From contig PUQB01000867.1 in assembly GCA_003024785.1 (NCBI GenBank), positions 1 through 64,000 on the forward strand: a DNA stretch of 64,000 bases, read 5' to 3'. The position numbers and the translations under genes were made by a program. This document shows positions 23,572 to 36,613 of this stretch, in pieces (position 1 is the first letter of the stretch; the number at the start of each line of letters is the position of its first letter). The stretch is from Selaginella tamariscina (taxonomy: Eukaryota > Streptophyta > Lycopodiopsida > Selaginellales > Selaginellaceae). The notes under the pieces were generated by a model. It made no database searches and had not been told where the DNA came from. It worked only from the letters and a program-made list of their open reading frames with translations.

Positions 23572-24176
23572 TGTTAGGATCATAGTTAGACATTGATAAT
23601 ATTTCTTGTTATTCATGGGCAATTTAATGGGAAAATACCAAAAACAATATATATTGTTAAAAATCGAGAGTGGGAAGGATATATCGGAGTACGAGTTACT
23701 AACTTAATACTGCAATATGAGTTGTCATCGCAATATGATACCAACGAAGTACGGCATGTTTGGATAAGGATAAAAAGGAGTTACAGTAACTGAATGGATA
23801 AGGTTGAGAGGTAGTTGCGATAACTGCTAGTACGGGACCTAGAGTACGGGTATAATAGACCAGATTAGGACTAGAAGGGATCTTAAGTATACTGTTATTT
23901 TGTCCATGTGCCGTGTGCAGACATAATATAAGTTTCCTTTCTCTCTCAATACGTTTATCTCTTACTCATATTTCTGTTATGTGGTATACTATTCCTACTC
24001 CCAGTACTGTGACGGGATCCATAGTACTACTGCCTGCTATACACCTTGCCATCCTTACCCTTTCCCGACCTTCTGATGTCTGATTTCTTCTATATCTTAT
24101 TCCGGTAGACCCTTAATAAGGGTTTGTTGAAGGCAATCTTACCTATGTGCAAATGGTAGGATTTGAAGGTTCAACA
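23572..24176 (+). repeat. GY1 5' LTR
   Basis: Begins TGTTAGGATCATAG and ends near TTGAAGGTTCAACA. Contains a TATA-like motif near 23849 and a stretch clearly related to the 3' LTR of C (AGACATAATATAAGTT). Confidence 0.9.
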
Positions 24177-24689
24177 TATGGCAACCACGGAGGGATGGTC
24201 GTGTTAGTAGGTAATTGATAATGTGTTTGTAGAATGTATCAGGATGGGTAGACCGATACCCAAAGGAGTGTTGGAGTTTAAAGAAAATTGTGACGGAAGA
24301 AAAAGATTGAGGCTTTTCGTAGACTCAGGCGAGAGTCCTTAATAGATCAGTGCAGCTATTGCAGAAATGGAAGAACATTTACCAAGACAGCATGAGAATG
24401 GACCTGCAGCATATAGTAGTAAGTGAATGCATGATTATCAACGTATTCTGCAGAACACCAAAGATATGAGGAATTAAGCAGAGACAACAAAGAGAGCGCG
24501 AGGAGCAATATTTATGACAAAAGCAATAATAGAGACACGGAAGAGGATTGAAGAGCGTGAGGAACAGAGAAGGAAGGAGCAAGTTCAAGCTCGAGGAGAG
24601 GAGCAACCAACGACGACATACGACGAGGATACAGAAGAAAAGGATATTAATTAGGAGAGTGAAGATCATGGGCAACGTGTACCAACGCG

Positions 24690-27600
24690 AGGAAACTGGG
24701 ATTTGTTGTTAGTGGACGTACCTGACGAGATGGGAACACTAACGATTACGGGGAAGGTCATACCATCTACTTTTTCAGGTCTTGAGAATGAGGATACGAA
24801 TCAGCATATTCAGTAGTTTGAGAAGGCATGTGAAGCTAACGAAATCATGGATGAACATGATAAACTACAAATATTTCCATTTACATGAAAGGAGACACTA
24901 GCGATTGGTATTACAAAAATGCTAAACAATCGATAAGTACAGTGTACTACTTCCCTATTCAAGAATTATTATGTACGAAAAATATCGTAAGCGAGACCCA
25001 ACAATACAGTTACAGGAAATACGGCAGGGACCTACTGAGGCAGTGGAAGATTACACTCGATGATTTTGGAGATTATACAACGTTGCAAGGTCAGAGATGT
25101 CAGTGATAAATTGGCAAAGAAATGGTATATAAACGGACTACTGGACAATTTACAGCTCCAAGTACGACTGATAAAACCGCCTGATTTAAGTGAAACAATA
25201 AAGAAGCAGAACAACTTGAAGTGTTGATACCTCCAAGATACATCGATGATGATGAACGAGAATCAAGAAGACAATATCGGGGAGAGCGAAATACGGCAAG
25301 AACTAAAACAATATTTTGTACAACATGCAAAAATGAAGGACATAATGCTTCTGAATGTAAGTACCCAAGTGTCAGATGTGTGGAGGAATAGGACATGAAG
25401 CGGACAATGTCGGACTACGGATATAAACCCAACAAATGATGGGACGTACTGAATTTTCCACCACCACCTAGATGGAACAACAACCGGAATGCGAATTCAT
25501 ATGATTATTCAAGTCACGAAATGCTAATTCATATGATTATCCACAAAGAGCGTATAATGGGGAACGTAGGAATGGCAATGGAAGGAGATTTCCCCGTGAA
25601 TCCGGAACATTTTTCCGACAAGGTAATAATACGGAAATGTTGTAAGGAACATCTTTGTTACCACCCAGCACAACAGGACCACCGTTATTACCACCAATAC
25701 CACCTCCACCAGCATTACGAGGTCAGAATCCAAATGTGACATGTTTTAGATGTGGAGAAAAAAGGACATTATTCTACTGAATGTAATCGACTCAACAGTA
25801 TTCGCTGTTACACATGTGGTGAGATGGGACATTATTCACCAGAATGTCCCAACGCAATTTAACACCGGAACATCTTCACTGAACCAGCGACACGGAGAAT
25901 TGAAGTTCAACAAGAGAATGATCTAGCAGATGACCATCAAGAACAAAATTATGAGTGCAAATGGAGCAAGATAGAGCAAATGGGAGCAAGATACATACCC
26001 TCAACTGAGACGTATGCTGTAACAGGGCCAAACGAGTACGGGTCGAACCAGCAAAAGAAGAACCAATATGCAAGAATTGGGAGAAAGAAAAGGCTACAGT
26101 ACAAGAGTGACTGATCAAATTAGAAAATGCAACAAGAGGAAAATCAAGACTCTATGATAATGAAATGAGCATGCATTCACAGCAATCCACATCAACAGTA
26201 CCACTTGGAGATCGTATTGTTGCTGTGATTCTGCAACAACCTGTACAGTTAACTATAAGGGAGTTACTGACATTAGCACCATTTTTGCGAACGCAGATAA
26301 CAAATGCTTTGGACGTGAGCAATATTCAAACCGATACAAGTCAAGTAGGAGTGAATACAACGGAAGTTCTTACAGACGAGAAGGACTGGGATGAAGAAGT
26401 GCCAATGATTACGGCTCAATGGCAAAAACAATATTCAGAATATACCTATTGATGGAGGTTCAGGAGTGAATATAATTGAAGAGCAGACTTGCAAACAATT
26501 GGGTCTTGGGCCTATTGAAAATGCACCCTTCTTGGTACGGATGGCTGATCAGAGGAAAGTCAGACCCATTGGTATAATCAGTGTATGTATGGAAATTGTA
26601 GGAATCAAGTTTAAGGTGTCTTTGGTCGTACTACGTATCGAGCAGACGAGCAAACCATACCAGATATTACTGGGAAGACCATGGTTAAGAGATGCAAAAG
26701 TACGACATAATTGGGAGCACGACGAAATGGTACTCTATAAGAATGACGAGAAGCAGTCGTTCGAACACAACAGAAAAAGCAATCGAACGACCAACTCGAC
26801 CATTACAAATGGAGGATTTCGACTGGCATTACGGCTTGAAACAAGGAAGAAGAAAAACTCCTTTTCAAAAGCAATCCAGACCTCGTAGAGATAGCACAAG
26901 TGATTTATACCAAATGACACAGAAGAGAAAACCAAAAAGACAGCTACTAGTAATCAACAACAGCAACATATGGATACTCTCGGACTGACGGATAAGTTTA
27001 AACAACCTCTGCAACAAAATTACAATTCGAGATAGAGCACAAACAAAGAATACGGACTAACAAAAACTAGAAATTACGACGAATGAGAAGACTGAAGAAG
27101 TTGAAATTAAAACAAGTGAATATGGCACGAAAAGTACGAATAGCAGTTGATCTCGAGCCGGAATACCGAAGACAGCTGATAGCAGTACTACGTCAAAATG
27201 CAATGTTTTTGCTTGGAGTTACGAAGATCTTAAGGGAGTTCCACCCACAATTTGTACCCATAAGATAGAACTACTACCACATGCAGTCCCAGGAAAACAG
27301 CAAGCATACCGAATGAATCCAACATTTTTGGCGAAAGTTAGAGAAGAAGTGGACAAGTTATTACAGGCCGGATTCATATATCCAATTGAAAACCCGCAAT
27401 GGTTATCACCAATTGTCGTAGTCCCAAAGAAGAATGGCAAATTACGTATCTGCGTCAATTATAAGAAATTGAATGATGTAACGAAGCGGGATACGTACCC
27501 AATACCATTCACCGAAGAATTGTTGGATACAGTAGCAGGACACGAAATGTACTCCTTTTTGGACGGATTTTCAGGATATAACCAAGTACAAGTAGATCCA

Positions 27601-29330
27601 GGATCAACCGAAAACGGCATTCATTAGTCCTTGGGGTACATATGCGTATCGCGTTATGCCTTTTGGGCTATGCAATGCACCATTTACCTTCCAATTGGTT
27701 TCCGGGATTATTTGACCACGTTTATGAAAGTTTTCTTGGATGATTTTAGCATTTATGGAGCACAAGATAAACACCTGGACTGTTTAACGAAGTGTTTTGG
27801 GAAATGCCGATTAAATAATATAGCTCTTAATCCGAAGAAGTGCGTATTTCTGTAGATCAGGAATTTTGCTCGGGCATATTATATGCAAGGATGGAATAAT
27901 GGTGGATCAAGATAAAATCAAAGTCATACAAACAATGCAACCTCCTAAAGACGTAAGCGGAGTACGACGGCTTCTTGGGAAAATGGGATATCATCGAAGA
28001 TTTATCAAAAATTACGTAGCAATAGCAAAGCCATTAACTATGCTTTTGAGGAAAACACAACCATTCAAATGGGATCTGCAATGCGAACAGAGCTTCAATA
28101 CGTTAAAGCAGGCATTAATGACGGCTCCATTTAGCTAGTCCAAATTGGCGAAGGAGTTTCATGTACAAGTGGACGCATCGTCATACGCTATCGGATGCAT
28201 ATTAACACAAACCCAGGAAGACGGAAAAGATCGACCATTATATTACGCGAGTCGGCGGTTAGCACCTGCAGAAGAAAATTATACGACTACGGAAAAGGAG
28301 GCACTCGGAATGGTTTATGCAGCAAAGAAATTTTCACATTATTGCTAGCAAACAAAGTCAAATTCATTGTCGATCATCAAGCTCTTACACACTTATTAAG
28401 CAAGACTAAGCTCGAAGGAAGATTAGTACGCTGGTTTTTATTACTAAGGAGTTCGACTTTCAAATCATCATAAACCAGGCAAACTACACCAACAAGCAGA
28501 TTTCTTAAGCCGTATTACGAATGAAGAAGAAGGTGTTGGTGTGAATGATGAACTACCAGATGCTAACTTATTTCAGATACAACAAAACAACAACCAAAAC
28601 ATGGAAATCAAAGGATATCTACAAGATATTGAACACTTTTTAACTACTGGAACAGCACCAGATAAGTATGCAACAACAACAACAACGCAAACAACTCGTC
28701 TTACGATGTAAGCCATACTGCATGGTGTCAGGTATACTATATAAGAAGGGCAAAGATGAAGTTTTAAGGAGATGTGTGCCAATGGAAGAAGTTCAGCTCG
28801 TATTACGGGAAGCTCACTCAGGGGAACACGGTGGACATTTTCAGAACGTTAACAGCACGAAAAATATTACAGTCGGATTATGGTGGCCCACGTTATTCAA
28901 GGATGCTATCGAATATTGTCAAAATGTTTGAAAGTAACGAACATCAACCAGCTCCACACCATCAAGTTCAACCATTACATCCAACGGAACCATTAGCTCC
29001 ATTTATGAAATGGGGAATGGATTTTATGGGACCAATCAATCCTAAAAGAGCAAGAGGAATCAGTATATATTGGTACTCACGGATTACGTTACTAAATGGG
29101 CAGAAGCTATGCATTACGGGATTGCCGCGAACACGTGTAGCTAAGTTTATACGAGAATATATAGTACGATTTGGCGCTCCAATGGAACTTATCAGTGACC
29201 AAGGAACTCATTTCGTCAACAACGTCATCAAAGTACTTTGCAACGAATATTTAGTAAAGCATTACGTCTCCACGGCGTATTATCCGCAAGGCAATGGACA
29301 AGCAGAGGCTACTAACAAATACTGAAGACC
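24690..29330 (+). pseudogene. GY1 gag-pol region
   Basis: Visible parts: gag from about 24700; zinc knuckles CTTCKNEGHNASEC (about 25317) and a pair near 25738-25856 (CYTCGEMGHYSPEC); a protease-like DGGSGVNIIEEQTC near 26452; RT with VPKKNGKLRICVNYKKLNDV (about 27421-27480) and FLDDFSIYG (about 27733); RNase H with FHVQVDASSYAIGCILTQ (about 28155-28210); integrase H-C finger near 28810-28920, ISDQGTHFVNNV (about 29190) and YYPQGNGQAEA (about 29277). Fossil, in pieces. Confidence 0.85.
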
Positions 29331-30235
29331 GTATTAACCAAGATAGTAAACACAATCGCAAAAAACTGGATGAAAAACTTCCATCAGCATTATGGGCATA
29401 CATACTACATATAAAGTGGCAACAAAGTTTACTCCATTTCAACTTACATATGGATTAGAAGCTATTACGCCTATAGAGTATATCATTCCATCATTGCGGA
29501 TGTCACTCGAATACGGCATTGGGAAAAGCAGAACAAGTTAAACAACGACTATTACAACTCGAAAAACTCGATAAGAGAAATGACAACAAGCAGTTTTCAA
29601 CATACAAGCAATACAAACACGTATTAAGGCGTGGCACAATCAATTATGACGAGTACAACGACGACCCATATTGAGTCGGAGAAATGGTATGGCATTATCA
29701 AGGAAATCTTGACCCATTGGTCATAAATTAAGTCCAAATGGTATGGACCATATATTATTACCGATATACGAACAACAACACCGTCACTCTTATGGACGCT
29801 ACAACATGAGTCATACTTACAACAAATACGAATCGCATAGGAAATATACATCTAACAAGCCAGAGGAAGATCTTGATAATGACCGGAGTACGAATTGCAC
29901 AATCGCCGGACCCAGAAACATCTGCACTAAACAGTAAGTCGGAGCAAGACATGGAAAAGCACGTGACCTCTTGGCAAGTAGATTAGCAGAATCTTCTGGA
30001 AACATCGACAGGATCACTCACACGAGCAAATGACAGAATCCAAGAAATCGGCAAATCCAAGGAATATAAAATCCAATGATGAGATATTCTCTATCAAATC
30101 TAGCGCAAACCAAGGTATTCACACACTCAACCAATATGAACTCGACACGTGGACTGCTTCGCAGAGACTGACAGACCATTAAATTCTCTAAGTTAAAATA
30201 GGAGCACTACTCAGCCACATAACACATTAGGGTTT

Positions 30236-32142
30236 TTGAGTTCTTCTTTAGTTTCTTCCTCTTTTTCCCATCTTCAAGTTTGTCTTTTTCTTCTTTTATT
30301 CGGCAGCACATATGGAATCGATGGACGAGTACACCGACACAATGAGTACGTCTGCAATGGCGATCAATACGGCATCCCAATCAGAATCGACAGTTTCAAT
30401 TCCCCTCACACCAATACTCTATCGTATTGTTCGTCCGGCACCAACACTCATCTCGGACATACGAGAATGGATCCAAAGGATGCAGTTGGAGCAATATTTT
30501 GAAACGTTTGTACACAAATGATTGGATCAACAAGGTGAACACTAATTGATCAGGCGATTAAGGCATACATACCGCGATACAAGGCTTATAACTACAAGGC
30601 GGGGCATTTGCGTTCACAAGTAAGCTTATTCAAGATGTCTTTGAATTCCCAATCCAGACATCTCATACGATCCAATTCCACAAGCCACAATACGTCCATC
30701 CTACACTGATAATTTTGGCAAGTTTCTCCAGAAGCAGAAGACGGTGAATGTAGCACCAACATCAATTTACTTGAACCTTATAAGAGTCGTATTAAGGCTA
30801 TCACCACTGCGTTCGCTTTCTGCAAAACACCGGCAGGAATTAATAAGGAGATTGGGTATGTATATCATCTATCTGAACAGGACAGAAACCGGATTGGGGG
30901 GAGCTAGTTGTAGTAGGGCTGCAACGTGAGCTGAACACTCTACATAACCCCAAAAGCAAGAACAAGGAGACGTCCGTATTTTCGTGCTTCATCACATTTT
31001 AACAACTCTCAACATTATGTATGCGGACTTAGCACCGACAGGTACACTGGTACTCACAACAAGGATGGGCTTTTGGTTAGGTTTTACCAATCAGTACCCA
31101 GATAATGTTTTTCAACATCCGTAATTTGGACGCACCACTACCAACTAAGCTGAAAAACGGACCACGTACACAAACAAAGAAGCCAGAAGAACCGCAGTCC
31201 AAGGCCTGAAATCATACTCGAGTTTGTGGACGAGGAGGAGGATGATGATCAAGTATTGCAGAGGAGACCTTTACCTCAAGGAGGGACCAGCGAAGTATGC
31301 GTAACAAGCCCATGGCATCAACTTCTGTACCAACACAAAGTGTGAAGAACAACACCACCAGATCGCAGTCAGCCCACAGCACCAACTTCAACAACACCCA
31401 TGGAGTGTGGGGGAGTCTGCTCCATTCGACAATACGGGCCCTACCGTAGTTCTGTCACCACCATCAGTTCAACATCAAACTACGGCAGGTACATCTTCTC
31501 ATATCATACCACCACAGATAATACCTCTAGCACAGCAAGTACGGGAGTCAGTAGTACGGCAATCAGGACAAGAATGGATTCGGCAGAACCGACACTTGGA
31601 CAATCTGCCAAGAACGACATTCACAATAAGAGCAGGACCCATAGCAACCCTATTCACCAATACAACAGATGGGACATCATGCTTTGATCGTCAAAACGGG
31701 ACATCTCAAGGAGTTCGAAGTGCACTCGTTGATCAGACTGCTTCACCCGGATTACCACCGCAAGACCCACCGCAGGATACTACTCTCGAAGGTCAGCTTT
31801 CACACCTTCGTAGTGTCATTGATTCATCACCCAATAGGTAGCACTTCAACGAGCAAACACTACTATTAGTCAGCAACTTCATGACCGCTGTAATACGATC
31901 GACAAGCAATTCTTGAGCAGTCGAACATTATACGACATTTGTATGACCAAAACAAGGTACTCATGGACACCGTACACACACTAGTTGACCAAGTCCGTAA
32001 TATCCATGAGAAGATGAGCGACTTCAACCTAGCAGCTACTCCAACATCGGACGATGCGGACGAAGTACGTAAATTACGCGAGGAGAACCACAAGCTGAAG
32101 AACTTCGTCGCTTCCATGTGCGGAACAGCAGGCACATCGTAA
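30236..32142 (+). pseudogene. GY1 3' ORF region, function unknown
   Basis: Between integrase and 3' LTR lies about 2.5 kb with sense-strand coding-like segments, including a Ser/Thr/Pro-rich N-terminal patch (30312-30521), a Ser/Thr/Gln-rich segment (31407-31841) and a likely coiled coil near the end (DQVRNIHEKMSDFN, VRKLREENHKLKNF; 31939-32142). Extra 3' ORFs are known in some gypsy lineages; I see no envelope motif or membrane span. Confidence 0.5.
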
Positions 32143-32182
32143 GGTTGCATAGGGGCGATGCAACACTTCCAGTTTGGGGGGA

Positions 32183-32776
32183 TGTTAGGATCATAGTTAA
32201 ACATTGATAATATTTTCTGTTATTTCATGAGCAATATAATGGGAAAATACCAAAAACAATATATATTGTTGAAAATCGAGAGTGGTAAGGATATACCGGA
32301 GTACGACTAAACTTAATACCGCAATATGAGTTGTCATTGCAATACGATACCAACGGATACGGCATGTTTGGATAAGGATAAGGAGTTACAATAACTGAAT
32401 GGATAACGTTGAGAGGCAGTTGCGATAATTGCTAGTATGGACCTAGAGTATGGGTATAAATAGACCAGAATTAGGACTAGAAGGGGATCCTGAGTATACT
32501 GTTATTTGTACCATGTGTTGTGCGTGGACATAATATAAGTTTCCTTTCTCTCTCAATACATCTATCTCTTACTCATATTTCTATTATGTGGTATACTATT
32601 CCTATCCCAATATTGTGACGGGATCCATTAGTACTATTGCCTATTATACACCTTGCCATCCTTACCTTTTCCGACCTTCTGATGTCTGATTTTTCTATCT
32701 TATTCCGGTGGACCCTTAACAAGGTTTGTCGAAGGCAATCTTACCTATGGCAGATGGTAGGATTTGAAGGTTCAAT
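32183..32776 (+). repeat. GY1 3' LTR
   Basis: Pair of 23572-24176, preceded by the purine tract AGTTTGGGGGGA. Confidence 0.9.
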
Positions 32777-33413
32777 AATACACACATAGTAGACTGGTGA
32801 CGTGCGTGCACATAGGCAAACCTTCTTCAGTTCGTGGCCAGCCAATAATGGTTCACCACGAACCCCACAGTGACAACAGCTGGCCGTGGCTCCTTTGGAG
32901 ACTTCCTATAAGTTATACTGCTATTGACTAGGTTTGCGGCGAACTCAATTGAGTTCGTGGCTCCTGCCATTGACTTCCTGCTAGTCAATGCATACCAAAA
33001 CTGGTTTCCCCATGGGTTTGTGGTCAGTCACCGGCTCATTGACTAACCGATGACTCATTTTTTTAAATCAGAGAAGGCCAGCCCCATTTATGATGATTAC
33101 CAGGTATGTTATTCATATAAACAAAAACAAAAAAGTTCTGAGTGAGCCATTCGCTTAAGTATACGTGCAAGTAACCGTTTATTTGTGTGTGTGTGTGGGT
33201 GTGTTGTGTTTGTGTTTATATATGCATGTTAATGTATCTTTTAGAAGGATATACACACAATTTCTACACCTCTCCGTAACGTATACATAGTAGAAAATGT
33301 AACTCTTCTATGTAAGTATGTTAACGAAGGGATTGTATGTGAGTTGCCTTAGTATGTACTGTATAAAAGAAGTTTTGTCCTCTTTACTATCGAACACGAA
33401 CCACTCAAATTAC
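32777..33413. other. Z4: unassigned host spacer with palindromes
   Basis: Host DNA collinear with 61950-62640 in reverse. No gene recognised. It contains an 18-bp perfect palindrome CGAACTCAATTGAGTTCG (32940-32957), a GTTCGTGG...CCACGAAC foldback near 32840-32876 and several AGTCAATG/CATTGACT copies. It may be a decayed short inverted-repeat element. Confidence 0.5.
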
Positions 33414-33516
33414 AAATGGGGCAAAGAAAAGCAAGAATGGCTAAGATGAGAAGGACGGGATTCGAGAGAATGTTGGGGAGAGGAGAGAGTGTGGAGAAGA
33501 AAGACGGGAAATAGCA
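33414..33516 (+). pseudogene. Fragment of the P-tail repeat in Z4
   Basis: About 100 bp matching the Lys/Glu-rich repeat of the P C-terminus (GGGGCAAAGAAAAGCAAG, GGGATTCGAGAGAATGTTGG). In the other copy (61838-61945, minus) it ends with a splice-donor-like AG/GTAAGTGC, so it may be a lost exon of another gene or a displaced P tail. Confidence 0.65.
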
Positions 33517-33852
33517 TAATCCTACTGATATTTTATTTATATATACCTATATACACTTTTCAATTCTTAAGTTTATTTGGACAGAAATATTATTAAAAAA
33601 ACCTTTTTAATATAAATGTTGGTTTTTAGAATAAAAATTATTTTAATATCATGTTTATAAACTAATTATAATTTTTTAAAATAATTTTAAGAAGCGTGTG
33701 AGTTGAAGTTACACTGTTTTTGATTGGTTGTTGGATGGTACACAGACCAGGAGTGCAGTTTACTTTTGTGTCCGCACGCACTGTACATTTTTCGACGTAC
33801 ACATTATATACGTATATACACATGTAATCATAATTCTATATATGTTGTATGT

Positions 33853-33883
<31 letters not shown>

Positions 33884-33899
33884 TGTATGTATGATGTAT
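33517..33899. other. AT-rich spacer with (TA)n
   Basis: No gene seen. Runs of A and T and a (TA)n tract at about 33855-33879; collinear with 61500-61830 in reverse. Confidence 0.6.
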
Positions 33900-34166
33900 G
33901 TGTATGCGATGGCAGTAATGCAGGATCAAATGAGACATAACAGCCTATGCCGGGGAACTTGACAAATTATATGCTTCTTTTCCTCCTGGTCATGGTTTTG
34001 AGAGCTCATACTGCTCATTATCTTCCCATCTTTCGCTCGAGTACCTTCATAACGTTCCTCACACATTGATGGCACTCTCCCATCTCACCACATTATCCAA
34101 CAAGGGGTCAGCCTGCCAGAGGAACTCTGCTCTTTGCTTCCATCCCGACGAATAAAAACGAGTGAA
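33900..34166 (-). pseudogene. W4: short coding-like segment upstream of R4
   Basis: Minus-strand counterpart of W3 (61123-61440). Reads in pieces as WKQRAEFLWQADPLLDNVV, RWESAIN.CEE and KKHII..VPR. It lies head-to-head with R4, about 130 bp from its start codon. No family recognised; the frame is not continuous here. Confidence 0.35.
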
Positions 34167-34267
34167 CACCTCTTGCTAATACTGTATTTTTTTACACTAT
34201 TGAAGAACATAAATAAGTAGATTATAAAGGTAGAACCTTCAGCTTGGATGAACTTGGGATGGGCAAA

Positions 34268-34290
34268 AACCCTAACCCTTAGGGTTTATG
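34268..34290. promoter_or_regulatory. Telo-box pair upstream of R4
   Basis: AACCCTAACCCTTAGGGTTT lies 6-28 bp before the R4 start codon. R3 has the same feature (60901-60923). Being symmetric, it could serve both R and the divergent W. Confidence 0.6.
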
Positions 34291-34295
34291 AGGAA

Positions 34296-36613
34296 ATGGC
34301 TATGGCGATGAATGGTTGTTCATGGGCGCCCTGTGGATTTCTCCTACCAAATCCTTCACTTCATAAGATACGGCTACAGGTATGCTGTATAATGCTGTGA
34401 TTTTCTAAATTTAAATGTGTAGTTTTTGTAATGTATGTGTATGTGTGTGTGTGTCTATATATATAATCTGTGTGTATTTGTGTGTGAAGATTTGCATATA
34501 AACACACCACATGCACGCACATACACATAATTATCTGCTAGCTTCCTGCCCATTTAATTTGAAACCTACACACACACACATACGTGTGTTTGTTTCATCG
34601 TATGTTATAGGATATGTAAGGCAGAGAGCACTGCCAAGAAACAGCCAGTTCAAAGAAGACATCTGTAGACAAAAAGACATCGGTAATCTCCACACACGCA
34701 CGCAACGCACACATACACCACACACTCATGTTATGTTATTTAGGAAAAGAAAAACAAGCCTCAGAAGACCAGCAAGGATGAGAACACGTATATACAATCC
34801 GAATATGTCTCAGTGGATAAAGAACGTTCCCCAGGATTCGGAGTTGGTAAACAATATGATACACCTCTCGAGGATGAGATGATGGCCGACATTGAAAAGG
34901 AAAGGGAGCTCCGCACAATTGCAAAAGCGAAAAGAAATGAAAAGAATAATGTAAGTATACTATTATTACATAGTTCATACTTCATTATTGTTAATCCTAC
35001 ATATGTATTATCTCTTTATGCTCGTTATGTACTTTTTATGATAATATTAATCTTATTGTATATATTAAGGAATCTCAAGAATCCGGGAAGACGTCAAAGC
35101 CACTAGCCAGAATTACTCTCAATGGAGGAAAAGTTACAGATAAGAAAATTGACAAGCCTGTAGTAAGAAAACCAGGTAATTTCTTCAACACCACGCACGC
35201 ACGCACGCGCACACAACTTGAATGTGAAACAGAGCAATTACCGGATGGTGTTAGAGTGAAAGTTACTCATTTACCAAAAAAGAAGAACATCACAAGAGAT
35301 CTCCAAGCTGCATTTAAGGACGTACAGGGCCTTCTACACATGAAACCAAATGAACTAGCCAACAAGAAGACTAGAGAACCTCTCTGTAAAGGATCTGCAA
35401 TCCTCACTTTTGCAACCGAAAGAAACGCCAAACAGTTAAGTGTGTGTATCTGTGTGTGTGCATATATATTAATTTGTTACTAGCTTTCTGGAGAAGTTCC
35501 AAGGAAGGAGGCTTATGTTTGGGAAGCTGGAAAAGAAAGTGGGCTATGAACTGCATAGTAAGGTAGAAGTAAAGAAACCTCAAACAGGACAGAGAATGAA
35601 GATCAGGACGGAAGAGACACAGGGTTCCTCACCCCATTATTCAGGTAAACAGAACCATGTGCAGGTATCAGCTACAGATGCAGAACAGGAAAGCTCGGAA
35701 GATGATGAAGAAGATGAAGGCTATAAACTTACTGTTTCAGGCGGATCACATTCTGATATAAACGACCAGAGTATTTCAGAGAACACAGAGGAGTATACAA
35801 GCTCAGAGGAGGAAGTGTTTGAAGCTACAAGCTCCGGAAATGTCCGGGACGAAATAGATGGTGCAGTAGTGTTAGAAAGTGTATATTCAGAAGATGATGA
35901 GACAGTCCAGACTTCAGAAGACGAGGCAGACGAAGAGCTTACTCCTTCCTCGACTTACACTATGGAGATAGAATACAGTGAAGACAGTGAAGAATATGAC
36001 AGTGAGGATTTCACATCAGACGAGGAGGGCTACGAACAAGATGGCGAACAGGAGGACATCGAGAAGCTGGTTGGCAACGGAGGGAGTATATAGAGGTGGA
36101 TGTTTCGGCTCCATTGAGTGCCAAGGACCTGGATGGAGATGCAGAGCAGATTAACGAGAAGATTACTGTTCTTGAGGAGCAAATTTCTAAGCTTGAGAAG
36201 AAACTGAGGAGGAAGAAGTCCAAGAGATTGAAGATGAGATTCGCAAGGTATGTCTGTGCGTGCGTGTGCCTGTTCTTATAAGCAAGACTGTTCTATGCAT
36301 AAGCATAGAACACACACACACACACATTTTGTCGAGTGCAGCTGAGGAGGAGAAGATTGAGCATTTTAGAAAGGAGGGTATTTGCGAGAATAGTTGCAGC
36401 AAGGGAGGCTTCCGTGCAAAGAGGGAGAGAAGATTGGCAGCTGCTGAGAAACACTCCAAGAAAACTGGACGTAAGTTTGTTTGTTTAGATTGTGTGTGTA
36501 TGTGTGTTTATGTGTGTGTGTGATTCTTATGTGACTTGTTTTCACTTAAAAACAGTAAATTACAAATAGACGAGGAGCAAATGAAAGGTGTCATCTCCAA
36601 GCACTTCGAGTAA
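34296..36613 (+). pseudogene. R4: RRM-domain protein gene with acidic tract, near-intact copy
   Basis: Exon 1 (34296-34379) encodes a transit-peptide-like MAMAMNGCSWAPCGFLLPNP. Exon 3 (from about 34742) encodes a Lys-rich segment with FGVGKQYDTPLEDEMMADIE. An RRM spans the exon from about 35232 and the next exon (VRVKVTHLPKKKNIT, CKGSAILTFATERNAK, FLEKFQGRRLMFGKLEKKVG), split by a (GT)n intron near 35434-35491. A Glu/Asp/Ser-rich region follows (about 35690-36060), then a coiled coil (about 36150-36240) and basic C-terminal exons (AAAEKHSKK; QIDEEQMKGVISKHFE). Damage: one base short at exon 2's start (near 34613), near 36085 and in the penultimate exon (near 36410). These may be assembly errors. 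Probably an organelle or nucleolar RNA-binding protein; that is inference. Confidence 0.7.

Larger units (their letters stand above)
23572..32776 (+). mobile_element. GY1: Ty3/gypsy element with extra 3' ORF region, broken
   Basis: Fossil LTR retrotransposon with target duplication AATAC (23567-23571 and 32777-32781), confirmed by the empty site in the other unit. LTRs of about 600 bp start TGTTAGGATCATAGTTA. A primer-site-like TGGCAACCACGG follows the 5' LTR (about 24179), and a G-rich purine tract precedes the 3' LTR (about 32172-32182). The order gag, protease, RT, RNase H, integrase, then extra ORFs is gypsy type. The VFLDDFSIYG active-site variant is like plant Tat/Athila lineages. Broken at many places; the LTRs are still similar, so it is moderately young. 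Confidence 0.9.
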
